From Desmospora activa DSM 45169 (GTDB lineage Bacteria; Bacillota; Bacilli; Thermoactinomycetales; DSM-45169), in NCBI RefSeq assembly GCF_003046315.1, contig NZ_PZZP01000005.1, forward strand, positions 1 through 32,422: 32,422 nt of DNA, given 5' to 3'. The position numbers and the translations under genes are program-made. Within the stretch, counting starts at the first letter, position 1. Each line of letters begins with the position of its first letter. Below the pieces are notes generated by a model. The model was not told the DNA's origin. It did not search any database and saw only the letters and a program-made list of their open reading frames with translations. Positions 7,276 to 13,387 of this stretch are shown piece by piece.

Positions 7276-7394
7276 CGTCTTCTGAGCTGTTTCTTCTTCG
7301 ATGTCTTTAGCATATGACGAATCTCCAAGAGAGTTTTGAATCCTCTCAAGGTTAATCCCACGATTGTTACCACGACTAGAATGGTATTCAGCAA
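7230..7394 (-). CDS. YonT-like type I toxin peptide, 54 aa
   Basis: A small leftward gene starting at TTG 7394 behind a full-length ribosome binding site (AAAGGAGGTGAT). The peptide has a hydrophobic N-terminal helix (LNTILVVVTIVGLTLRGF), a short linker (LLEIRHMLKTSKKK) and a very basic tail (RRRRKPHAPSKRIWRSR). This is the arrangement of the SPbeta toxin YonT, from which the hydrophobic helix, TSKKK segment and arginine-rich end are recognisable. Such peptides insert into the membrane. The ribosome binding site is locked in an 8-bp hairpin, and the 3' end overlaps a predicted antisense RNA; both are typical of type I toxin control. Its likely job is post-segregational killing that stabilises the plasmid. 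Confidence 0.7.
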   Translation of the reverse strand: MLNTILVVVTIVGLTLRGFKTLLEIRHMLKTSKKKQLRRRRKPHAPSKRIWRSR

Positions 7395-7398
7395 CGCC

Positions 7399-7419
7399 TA
7401 TCACCTCCTTTTAAAGGAA
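7399..7419 (-). promoter_or_regulatory. Hairpin sequestering the toxin ribosome binding site
   Basis: On the minus strand CACTTCCT pairs with AGGAGGTG (8 bp, one G-U) around a TTAAA loop, hiding the whole Shine-Dalgarno sequence of the toxin. Upstream, an extended -10 (TGGTAGAAT, about 7453-7461 on the plus strand) could start the toxin mRNA. Sequestered start regions keep type I toxin mRNAs silent until they are processed. Confidence 0.5.
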
Positions 7420-7461
7420 GTGACAGCGACCCAGCCCCTAGCCTCCGCATGCCATCTCAAT

Positions 7462-7910
7462 TCTACCACATTTTACATCTCAAATGGGATATAATTACCA
7501 GATTTGCCTCTGCCAGCAGCCCGCCGCGCCGGAATATTTCTCCGTTATCATATCCGTAAGCCGATTGATTTTAAAAATATGGCTAACATGAAGAGATAGC
7601 CTATCTTTGTAGTCATCAAGAAGGGGCTTGTTTCCGTTTTTTTACCCCTATCCTACCTCGGTGTATTCATTTCCGATTTGAAAGGCTGAAAGGGACCTTT
7701 CTCTTTGTCTACAGAGGTGTTTCTATCATTATCTTGATGTTAGTTTATAAGGAGGAATATTGTTTGTATTACAAACCGGTGTTTTTCACAGACAAGAGTT
7801 TTTTAAAAAAGAAAGTTGACAAAGAGATTAATCATCATTCATACAAATCAAACAACAAAACCATTCATCTGTTTTTAGAGACAGAAGCACTGTTGTTGTA
7901 AATATGTAAA
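7462..7910. other. Intergenic region between the toxin and the iterons
   Basis: No complete gene seen. Bases 7760-7901 carry a ribosome binding site (AAGGAGG, 7749-7755), a TTG start and a short frame (FVLQTGVFHRQEFF) that would join a second frame ending FLETEALLL only if one base were removed from the T6/A6 run at 7799-7810. This may be a broken 46-residue gene or chance. A TTGACA at 7815-7820 could be a -35 box pointing at the iterons. The rest (7462-7740) holds nothing I recognise. Confidence 0.3.
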
Positions 7911-7946
7911 TAAATGATATGTATAAATGATATGTATAAATGATAT
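7911..7946. repeat. 13-bp tandem repeats
   Basis: The unit TAAATGATATGTA occurs at 7911-7923 and 7924-7936, with a 10-base partial copy at 7937-7946. It is AT-rich and lies directly beside the longer iterons, as expected for a DNA-unwinding element of a plasmid origin. Confidence 0.65.
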
Positions 7947-7951
7947 TGTTT

Positions 7952-8104
7952 GTTCAATTTGAGAAGTGCATTTCTCAAATTGAACATTGCTTTATTCAAT
8001 TTGAGAAATGCGTAGATTAAAGCATTTTGCCATTTATCAATTTGAGAAATGCGTAGATTAAAGCATTTTGCCATTTATCAATTTGAGAAATGCGTAGAAT
8101 AAAG
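7952..8104. repeat. Iteron-like repeats, candidate replication origin
   Basis: Two identical 41-bp direct repeats (7996-8036 and 8037-8077) are followed by a partial copy of about 21 bp plus (8078-8104). Upstream the same core, TTCAATTTGAGAA, forms a perfect 14-bp inverted repeat (7952-7965 with 7972-7985). So one motif appears three times directly and once as a palindrome, just beyond the 3' end of the replication gene. This pattern fits initiator binding sites of a theta-replicating plasmid, the inverted pair perhaps serving in repression. That the neighbouring protein binds them is inference. Confidence 0.7.
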
Positions 8105-8130
8105 AGCTTTTTGGCCTGCGTGCTTTCGAG

Positions 8131-8163
8131 ATAAAAAAATTGACACCCATGAGGAGTGTCAAT
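8131..8163 (-). terminator. Terminator of the replication gene
   Basis: Perfect 8-bp stem ATTGACAC/GTGTCAAT (8139-8146 with 8156-8163) followed, in the leftward direction, by a T7 run. It separates the replication gene from the iterons. Confidence 0.8.
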
Positions 8164-8172
8164 ACAGTCTTA

Positions 8173-9375
8173 TCATGTTGCTAATTTTTCGGGGATAAAT
8201 TGATGCATCTCTTGAATAGTTATTTCTATTTCTTCTAATTCTTTGTCATTTGGCTTTTCTGATCGAATGATCCATTCGGACGTTTCTTGGTCAAATTTAT
8301 GGTTAAATAAAAATCCGCGAACTTTCTCTTCTTTTGGACCTTTTATTTGTTTTTGTCTAGCCCAAAAATTTGCTTTCATCATTAACAATGATAATTCAAT
8401 ACGTTTTTTTGCTTCGGGATTAACTTCTTTTTCTTGCTCAATTCTTTCTCTTTGTCTTTTTTCTGCTTCTTGTATAGATCGAGGAAGTTTATCTTCGTGT
8501 TTGTTTAATTCATCATCCCACTCTCCATTTTTGATGGCTGATACAACAGCCCCTACTTTATTACGAAGGTTCCCTTCTTTGTAGAGTTTTGATGAGGAAA
8601 CACGCTTGATGAAAGAAAGTGCATATTCAATATCACCGTTGGCTTCTTTTAATATGACTTTTGCAGACACCGGTTGGAGGTTATACCCGTCAAAAGCTGA
8701 TTTGAATGCTCTCGTTATGACCTTAATTCTTTCTTCTTCTTCTGAATCAACTGGTTGTGCGCTTTTTTGAACTTTAGGTAAGGATTTTGTTTCTTCGTTT
8801 ATATCCTTTGCTTTTTTTCCTTTCCCTTTCCACGATGGTGGAAAAATTTTTTGCTCAGGTTCAATTTGTTCAGATTCATTCCATACCGAAAATCCGTATA
8901 ATGCATGCCCCATCTTGTGAAGTTCTCGGCGAATATAGTTGATTCGTGGACGGTATTGGTATGTACGGTCCATCTTTACTTTTGGATTAGTTCGAACCCA
9001 TAAAAATCCGTTTTCTACCAAGTATTCAAAGGCTCGAGCTACAGAAGGAATGGTTAGGGTTCCTCCAAAGTCTCCATTTGCTAATTCATCTGATGATTTC
9101 CATATCCATTCCCCGTTTTCTACATCATCCCGAAGCTTTTCAAGTTCTTTCTGCTCCCATTCATCTAATGAATCATTTTTCTTTAGCATTTCGATTTGAT
9201 GTTTTTTATTCCCAATATCGCCGATTTTCCAAATGTACCAATCGATCATTTGTTGTAATATAAGAGTTTCAGTAATCTTTGCCCTTTTCGCACCTCGGCT
9301 TACGAGATGAGCCAATGCCGGGACAAAGGAGATCGGCTTTGCCATGTTGACCTGATAGGTCTTCTTCTTTTCCAT
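8173..9375 (-). CDS. Plasmid replication protein with winged-helix domain (putative initiator)
   Basis: A 400-residue hydrophilic protein starting behind GGGAGAGG. Residues about 95-150 form a winged-helix unit of the replisome-organiser/DnaD-like kind: SDELANGDFGG, SVARAFEYLVENGFLWVRTN, then DRTYQYRPRINYIRREL, where the last strand leads into a helix as in phage replication proteins. A charged linker (about 180-225) and a helical C-terminal half (AFKSAFDGYNLQPVSAKVI, with long Glu/Lys/Arg helices) may bind DNA helicase or the loader. I do not recognise a named Rep family. Its position between iteron-like repeats and a partition cassette supports a role as the plasmid's initiator or helicase loader. 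Confidence 0.6.
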   Translation of the reverse strand: MEKKKTYQVNMAKPISFVPALAHLVSRGAKRAKITETLILQQMIDWYIWKIGDIGNKKHQIEMLKKNDSLDEWEQKELEKLRDDVENGEWIWKSSDELANGDFGGTLTIPSVARAFEYLVENGFLWVRTNPKVKMDRTYQYRPRINYIRRELHKMGHALYGFSVWNESEQIEPEQKIFPPSWKGKGKKAKDINEETKSLPKVQKSAQPVDSEEEERIKVITRAFKSAFDGYNLQPVSAKVILKEANGDIEYALSFIKRVSSSKLYKEGNLRNKVGAVVSAIKNGEWDDELNKHEDKLPRSIQEAEKRQRERIEQEKEVNPEAKKRIELSLLMMKANFWARQKQIKGPKEEKVRGFLFNHKFDQETSEWIIRSEKPNDKELEEIEITIQEMHQFIPEKLAT

Positions 9376-9450
9376 AAAATCCTCTCCCTTTTTTACCCAA
9401 GCAAAGGCGGAAGAGGTCGCTTTGTATTTTCCCTCAATTAATACCCATAA

Positions 9451-9475
9451 TTACCCTATTGTTTTTAGGGCAATA
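9451..9475. promoter_or_regulatory. Imperfect palindrome upstream of the replication gene
   Basis: ATTACCCTA and TAGGGCAAT (one mismatch) flank a TTGTTTT spacer about 75 bp upstream of the replication start, inside AT-rich promoter-like sequence. It is a reasonable operator candidate for control of the initiator. Confidence 0.35.
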
Positions 9476-9558
9476 AGTATTTACAATGAGGTTAAGTGAA
9501 TAATGAATATTTAACGACCTAAGCTTTTTTCCTTTTGCTTGGGTTGGTGTTTGTTAAG

Positions 9559-9599
9559 CCCTTTCGGTGAGCGGCCAAACTCATACCGAAGGGGTTTTT
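9559..9599 (+). terminator. Rightward terminator with no annotated gene
   Basis: A 13-bp stem with a 2-base bulge (9559-9571 with 9580-9594) followed by TTTTT. No rightward gene lies before it, so it may end a short regulatory RNA starting near a TTGTAT/CATAAT pair at 9422-9451, divergent from the replication gene. Confidence 0.6.
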
Positions 9600-9615
9600 G
9601 TGTTTGAACAATTCT

Positions 9616-9705
9616 TTAAAGTTGATAAAGATCATCTACTTGGCAATTCAATATCTGTGCCAGCCTGAATAACTTTTCGGTTAAAGGGTGTACGTTTTTC
9701 CGCGT
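9616..9705 (-). pseudogene. C-terminal remnant of an XRE-type regulator
   Basis: Directly after, and in the same frame as, the stop of the excisionase-like gene lies a stretch translating to HPLTEKLFRLAQILNCQVDD then LYQL and a stop (9616-9618). This is the typical end of a Cro/CI-type HTH domain (compare NLFRIAQALDLRIEDLF in the XRE gene at 746-964). No N-terminal half is present, so it is a relic or the product of a fusion that acquired a stop. Confidence 0.45.
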
Positions 9706-9915
9706 TTATCCTGGATGATATACCTTCTCTTGATTTCCCCCATTTTGAAATTCGCCTTTCAGGAAGCTATCTAAGATATCTCGATGAAATCTCCAGGATC
9801 GTCCGACTTTAGCAGCGGGTAGTTGGCCATTTCGGCACATTTTATATAGAGTCTGTGGATGAACCATAAGGTAATCCGCAGCTTCATCTAGAGTGAAAAC
9901 GATTTTCTTATTCAC
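9706..9915 (-). CDS. Excisionase-type HTH DNA-binding protein
   Basis: About 69 residues of the MerR-like excisionase (HTH_17) fold: FTLDEAADYLMVHPQTLYKMCRNGQLPAAKVGRSWRFHRDILDSFL, i.e. helix-turn-helix followed by a wing ending in the conserved WRF segment. GTG 9915 is preferred because GGGAGGG lies seven bases upstream; a TTG at 9921 is too close. A good promoter lies at 9943-9971. It is clearly paralogous to the protein at 13193-13384. Such single-domain proteins act as excisionases or as small plasmid regulators; with no integrase in view, regulation of the replication region is the better guess. Confidence 0.75.
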   Translation of the reverse strand: MNKKIVFTLDEAADYLMVHPQTLYKMCRNGQLPAAKVGRSWRFHRDILDSFLKGEFQNGGNQEKVYHPG

Positions 9916-9942
9916 TTTCAAACCCTCCCTTGCTTTTCTATT

Positions 9943-9971
9943 ATTCTATCACTTTTATCATTATTTATCAA
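9943..9971 (-). promoter_or_regulatory. Promoter of the excisionase-like gene
   Basis: On the minus strand TTGATA, a 17-base spacer and TAGAAT, all matching sigma-A consensus well, about 25 bases before the ribosome binding site. Confidence 0.6.
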
Positions 9972-10195
9972 TAAGCATCAATTGATATAATTAAATATTT
10001 TTTATTTCCAAAAATACACGTTCGTTAGAACGCGTTTCATATTTAAAAACATCAGGCATCCCCCCTACTAGTTAATAGAACAGGCCCTCTCTTTTTTTAC
10101 ATAAATTTCCCTAAATGACGTTTTGTCATGGCAGGAATAGAGACTATGGCGATGAATGTGTTACGCAAACGGTCAATTGTCATAGCTTAGTCTCT
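9972..10195. other. Intergenic region with inverted repeats
   Basis: No gene seen. It contains CGTTC/GAACG (10019-10032), TGAC/GTCA around GTTTT, and a spaced pair AGAGACTATG / CATAGCTTAGTCTCT (10139-10148 and 10181-10195). These could be binding sites of the flanking HTH proteins; I cannot tell. Confidence 0.3.
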
Positions 10196-10223
10196 TTGAT
10201 GACCCTTATTTATAAGGTAAATT
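10196..10223 (+). promoter_or_regulatory. Promoter with overlapping palindrome
   Basis: TTGATG (10196-10201), a 16-base spacer and TAAATT (10218-10223). The spacer is filled by the palindrome CCTTAT-TT-ATAAGG (10204-10217), a likely operator for the HTH protein it drives. Confidence 0.5.
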
Positions 10224-10285
10224 CAGCATAGGGAGTATGATGACGACAAGACAGCACCGCGCGTGTCACGGGGGAGGGATATGAG

Positions 10286-10813
10286 ATGGAGGAATGGCTT
10301 AGTGTCCGGGAGATTGCAGAGCAAACGGGATGGCCGGACAAAACAATTCGACGTTACATTGACGATTTTCCAGATTTCATTTTAGTCCGACGGATTGACA
10401 GAATTTTACGGGTTCCAAAGGAATCCGTTGAAATTATGGATCAAATTCGCTATTTGTATCAAAAGGGATGGGGGAAGGAACGGATCAAGAAGTTGCTGGG
10501 GGATATGCATCCGATGAATATTGTGAAGGATACTTCAGTGGGGAGTCCTCCGACAAGTCCGGTACTAACCAGAGGAGACCTCGTTAGTATGAAAAACCTA
10601 TTGTTTGAGATGGGGGAAGCGTACAAGCAATCCCAAGAGCGAATTGAGCAGTTAGAAGAAGAGATTCGCGCATTACGTGGAACCTTAGAAAAGCGGGATC
10701 AGACCATTATTGAAGAGGTGAAAGGGATGAATCAGACGTTATCGCGAGTAGAGGCCTACACAGAACGTAAAAGAGGAATCTTCGGGGAATGGTTTGGTCG
10801 TAAAAAAAGATGA
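10286..10813 (+). CDS. MerR-like HTH protein with C-terminal coiled coil (DUF3967-like)
   Basis: A 175-residue protein. Residues 1-65 are a MerR/RacA-type helix-turn-helix (WLSVREIAEQTGWPDKTIRRY, then a wing with VPKESVEIM and IRYLYQKGWGKERIKKLL). A proline/serine linker follows, then a coiled coil from about 105 to 165 (YKQSQERIEQLEEEIRALRG), and a basic tryptophan tail (GIFGEWFGRKKR). The C-terminal pattern EKRDQTIIEEVKGMNQTL resembles DUF3967 proteins carried by Bacillus plasmids. Such proteins may bind plasmid DNA and oligomerise. Its place between replication and partition genes fits a maintenance role. A GGGGGAGGG ribosome binding site lies seven bases before the ATG. Confidence 0.65.
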   Translation: MEEWLSVREIAEQTGWPDKTIRRYIDDFPDFILVRRIDRILRVPKESVEIMDQIRYLYQKGWGKERIKKLLGDMHPMNIVKDTSVGSPPTSPVLTRGDLVSMKNLLFEMGEAYKQSQERIEQLEEEIRALRGTLEKRDQTIIEEVKGMNQTLSRVEAYTERKRGIFGEWFGRKKR

Positions 10814-10966
10814 GAAAATAAGACCTTGTTAATTACGTGATACTTACTTAATAAGTTATAATGGACTCACAAACTGATGTGTAGAGATGACTCACCCAAA
10901 AAAACTAGTAAAAACAAGGTTTTTAGCCGTTTCTCTTGAATTGTATGATAGAGAGAAGGCAGAAAG

Positions 10967-10997
10967 TTTATTAATTACTGATTAAGTAATTAATAAA
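10967..10997. promoter_or_regulatory. Palindrome upstream of parM (operator or centromere candidate)
   Basis: Perfect 12-bp inverted repeat TTTATTAATTAC / GTAATTAATAAA around a 7-base spacer, 45 bases before parM. The core TTAATTAC recurs at about 10829-10836, and a GACTCAC repeat lies between. In actin-type partition systems ParR binds repeats just upstream of parM, which act as both centromere and operator. Confidence 0.5.
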
Positions 10998-11041
10998 TAG
11001 TTTTGAGTGAACTACAAAGAAATGAGGGAGAGGATTTCTTT

Positions 11042-11941
11042 ATGGCGATTATCAATTTGGGAGTAGACGGTGGAAATAACCTTGGGAAGGTAGCAGGTCC
11101 ACATGGGGCAACGATGTTTAACAGCTTGATGGGCGAATACAAACCTAACAATTTGCGGGAAGGAAAGCTTTTTGACGATGACATGGTATGGGAGTACTTA
11201 AACAATGGAACGCGGGGCATTGCGGGAGAGTTTGTGAAGTATGAGACGAAGAAGGGGCTTTCTGGCACCAAAAAATCCATGAGTAAAAACCATCCGCAAG
11301 CTGGAATGCGGGTCCTTCTAGGCATCGTTTGGTATATCGAGCAGTTCAACATAACCCAACGAGAGTTTAATATTGGTACTTTGAATACGATTGGAGCCAT
11401 TAAACTCAACGGTAATCAGGACAAGGTGGAAATGCAGGAACGCTTATTAGGAGAACATTCTTTAATCGTGAATGATACGCGGTATGATTTTCGCATTCAC
11501 AATGTTGGTGTGTTTCCTGAAACGGCAGTTGCAGGCCTTTCTGATCCTGTAGATGATATTCACCATGTTATTGAACTAGGCAGCGGTCAAACCGGTATGG
11601 CAACGTTGCTGAAATCAAAGTATATTGCGGAGCGATCGGACACGCTCTCGTTTGGTCTGCAAAACGGAGTTACCGACAATTACGGGGAGATTGCCCGTCG
11701 CCTTACGGAACGTGCAGAAGAGCTTGATTGGGAGCAGGATGAATTGACCCGGCTTTGTGGCGGCGGTGCGAAGGTATCTGCTTTGGTAAAAGAGATTCGG
11801 GATGCATTTGGTAGTCACTTACCAATTTTACGACCAAAATTACGATTATTGGATGGACGGGTAATTGAAGAAGATCCAATCTACGCAAACAGCATCGCAG
11901 TACAACGGCTGATGGAGAAGAAATTTGGAGTCGTCGCCTAA
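11042..11941 (+). CDS. parM: ParM-like actin family plasmid segregation protein
   Basis: A 299-residue actin/Hsp70-fold ATPase. The nucleotide-binding signatures are in order: phosphate 1 loop INLGVDGGNNLGKV at the N-terminus, phosphate 2 loop IELGSGQTGMATL near residue 180, and the adenosine motif LCGGGAKVSAL near residue 238. ATG 11042 is chosen over an earlier in-frame codon because GGGAGAGG (11027-11034) precedes it. Filaments of such proteins push plasmid copies apart once bound to ParR-DNA complexes. It is followed 20 bases later by the ParR-like gene, and a strong palindrome lies upstream, giving a complete type II partition cassette. Confidence 0.88.
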   Translation: MAIINLGVDGGNNLGKVAGPHGATMFNSLMGEYKPNNLREGKLFDDDMVWEYLNNGTRGIAGEFVKYETKKGLSGTKKSMSKNHPQAGMRVLLGIVWYIEQFNITQREFNIGTLNTIGAIKLNGNQDKVEMQERLLGEHSLIVNDTRYDFRIHNVGVFPETAVAGLSDPVDDIHHVIELGSGQTGMATLLKSKYIAERSDTLSFGLQNGVTDNYGEIARRLTERAEELDWEQDELTRLCGGGAKVSALVKEIRDAFGSHLPILRPKLRLLDGRVIEEDPIYANSIAVQRLMEKKFGVVA

Positions 11942-11961
11942 ACCGAAGGGGATGTCGAAAA

Positions 11962-12237
11962 ATGAGTTCAACTGAAAGCCGGAAAAAAGAGAGAAAGAAA
12001 GATAACTTTGCTCGGAAGCCGGTTGCTTTCAACAAGGATAATCCAAGACAAAAGCGGCTGCTTGAATACGCGGAAAAACAGGGAAACTTCTCTGATTATG
12101 TGAAGGGGCTAATCCAAAGAGATATGGAAGGTGGATGGGGTGGCCCTCCTTCTAACCAAGAGAAGCTTACAGAGCCGGAGGAGATCGAATACAAGGATTT
12201 TGCCGACAACGCCGTTGATTCATTTGATGCTTTCTAA
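11962..12237 (+). CDS. parR: ParR-like DNA-binding adaptor
   Basis: A 91-residue basic-then-acidic protein directly after parM with its own AAGGGG ribosome binding site. The segment KPVAFNKDNPRQKRLLEYAEKQGNFSDYVKGLIQRDM has the strand-helix-helix pattern of ribbon-helix-helix ParR adaptors of Gram-positive plasmids. The acidic C-terminus (EPEEIEYKDFADNAVDSFDAF) is the part expected to touch the ParM filament. The assignment rests on fold-like pattern and operon position. Confidence 0.75.
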   Translation: MSSTESRKKERKKDNFARKPVAFNKDNPRQKRLLEYAEKQGNFSDYVKGLIQRDMEGGWGGPPSNQEKLTEPEEIEYKDFADNAVDSFDAF

Positions 12238-12308
12238 AGTCATAAAGACAGACCTAAGGGTAACCCCTGGATAAAACAAACCTGCCGTCTGGTAGAGGAG
12301 GAAAACTC

Positions 12309-13043
12309 GTGTTCAGAAACGGTATTGGATGGTTGAAAGAAGTAATGGGGGATTCGTCAGAAAAAGAACCAATCATTGAAGGTGGAATGACAAAACAAGA
12401 AGAAGCGGTCCTAACTGAAAAGCACAGTGAAAGCCGTTTTCAACAAAATCCAAATGAAGTGGTAGTTGGAAAAGGGGGAAAAACAACATATCTCATTCAA
12501 GAGGTACGCAGAGCAGAGAAATGGTTGGATCGTGTGTTTGTTTTTGACCTTGATAATGAGTTTGCTGCTTTATCAGATGCTAATCGAATAGACACGACTA
12601 AGATAGATCTGAATCATAAGATAAACATCATTAACCTTTCTGATCAGAAAGATCGTGAAGCCTTTATGTTAAAAATGATGGATCAAGTGGAAAGCGCGGT
12701 TTTTTCCTCCCGGTACGAGAAGACAGGGGTATATATTGATGGTCTGGAGCAATTTCCTGATCCATTGTTTGAAAGATTGTATGACATCAGCAAAAGAATC
12801 CGAATGTATAAAGGATTTTTGTGTGTGACTTCTCGGATGGTACCAAATCCAACAGATGCTTTCGGTAGATTGTTCTGGAACGCGAAATATTTTTCCCTTT
12901 TTACACTTACTCTTGAGAGCACTGATCGGCTCGAAAAAGAGGAATTGATCCAATCAGATGAAGCAGAACGATTGATCGAGAGAAGAAAAAATGATTCTTT
13001 TTTGCAAATAGCGGGGAATCAGAGATATTGGAGAAAGGTTTAA
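12309..13043 (+). CDS. Stand-alone minimal P-loop ATPase, HerA/FtsK/VirB4-like
   Basis: A 244-residue protein starting at GTG 12309 after AGAGGAGG. After a charged N-terminus comes a Walker A-like loop VVVGKGGKTTYLIQEV, then VFVFDLDNEFAAL (the strand-plus-Asp segment seen after the P-loop in FtsK/HerA and VirB4 proteins), a Walker B strand GVYIDGLEQFPD near residue 145 and a helix/strand KGFLCVTSRM where the family usually has a Gln sensor. Only the motor core is present, with no membrane segment. It follows parMR by 71 bases and ends at a terminator, so it may act in plasmid positioning or feed the transfer system. A second small ATPase lies at 30505-30915. Confidence 0.55.
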   Translation: MFRNGIGWLKEVMGDSSEKEPIIEGGMTKQEEAVLTEKHSESRFQQNPNEVVVGKGGKTTYLIQEVRRAEKWLDRVFVFDLDNEFAALSDANRIDTTKIDLNHKINIINLSDQKDREAFMLKMMDQVESAVFSSRYEKTGVYIDGLEQFPDPLFERLYDISKRIRMYKGFLCVTSRMVPNPTDAFGRLFWNAKYFSLFTLTLESTDRLEKEELIQSDEAERLIERRKNDSFLQIAGNQRYWRKV

Positions 13044-13048
13044 GGGAA

Positions 13049-13078
13049 AGCTCAGGACAGATGTCCTGGGCTTTTTTG
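13049..13078 (+). terminator. Terminator after the parMR/ATPase unit
   Basis: AGCTCAGGACA pairs with TGTCCTGGGCT (one G-U; the innermost pairs probably open as a loop), followed by TTTTTT. Confidence 0.75.
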
Positions 13079-13113
13079 ATGAATAATGTTACGTTACACC
13101 TTTTATTTTGTTC

Positions 13114-13168
13114 ATTAATGACCATTATATATTTTATATTGACTATTAATGTCCATTAATGATAATAT
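13114..13168 (+). promoter_or_regulatory. Promoter and operator repeats of the second HTH gene
   Basis: TTGACT (13139-13144), an 18-base spacer and TAATAT (13163-13168). ATTAATGTCCATTA at 13145-13158 fills the spacer and is repeated with one change at 13114-13127, 31 bp away (about three turns). The promoter copy extends to ATTAATG/CATTAAT, a palindrome, as expected for autorepression by the downstream HTH protein. Confidence 0.6.
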
Positions 13169-13192
13169 AGGCGTAGAAGGGAGGGATCTATT

Positions 13193-13384
13193 TTGACAGG
13201 ACCAGTAATGAACATAGAAGAAGCAGCAAAATACTTAAAATCCAATCCTTCGACTTTATACAAGATGCTTCGATCAGGAAAAATCAAAGGGGCGAAGGTA
13301 GGGAAAGAATGGAGAGTTCACAAGGATGTTTTGGATGATTACCTCAAAGGAGTACCACATAACGACCAACAGGAGGATGAATAA
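13193..13384 (+). CDS. Excisionase-type HTH DNA-binding protein (paralogue)
   Basis: About 63 residues with TTG start 13193, seven bases after GGGAGGG. The body MNIEEAAKYLKSNPSTLYKMLRSGKIKGAKVGKEWRVHKDVLDDYLKG aligns throughout with the protein encoded at 9706-9915, so the two are paralogues flanking the replication/partition block. It lies 3 bases from the next gene's start, whose ribosome binding site is inside its end, so it is the first gene of the transfer-side operon and probably its regulator. Confidence 0.75.
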   Translation: MTGPVMNIEEAAKYLKSNPSTLYKMLRSGKIKGAKVGKEWRVHKDVLDDYLKGVPHNDQQEDE

Positions 13385-13387
13385 AAC

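Noticed and set aside
7911-8104. CRISPR array
   Set aside because: The 41-bp units are head-to-tail with no unique spacers, and no cas genes are present.
10286-10813. Chromosome-anchoring protein RacA itself
   Set aside because: The architecture is similar (MerR-type HTH plus coiled coil), but the C-terminal segment fits plasmid DUF3967-type proteins better and the context is plasmid maintenance.
9706-13384. Excisionase of an integrated element
   Set aside because: No integrase or attachment-site repeats are visible in the window, so the HTH proteins are described by fold rather than as true excisionases.
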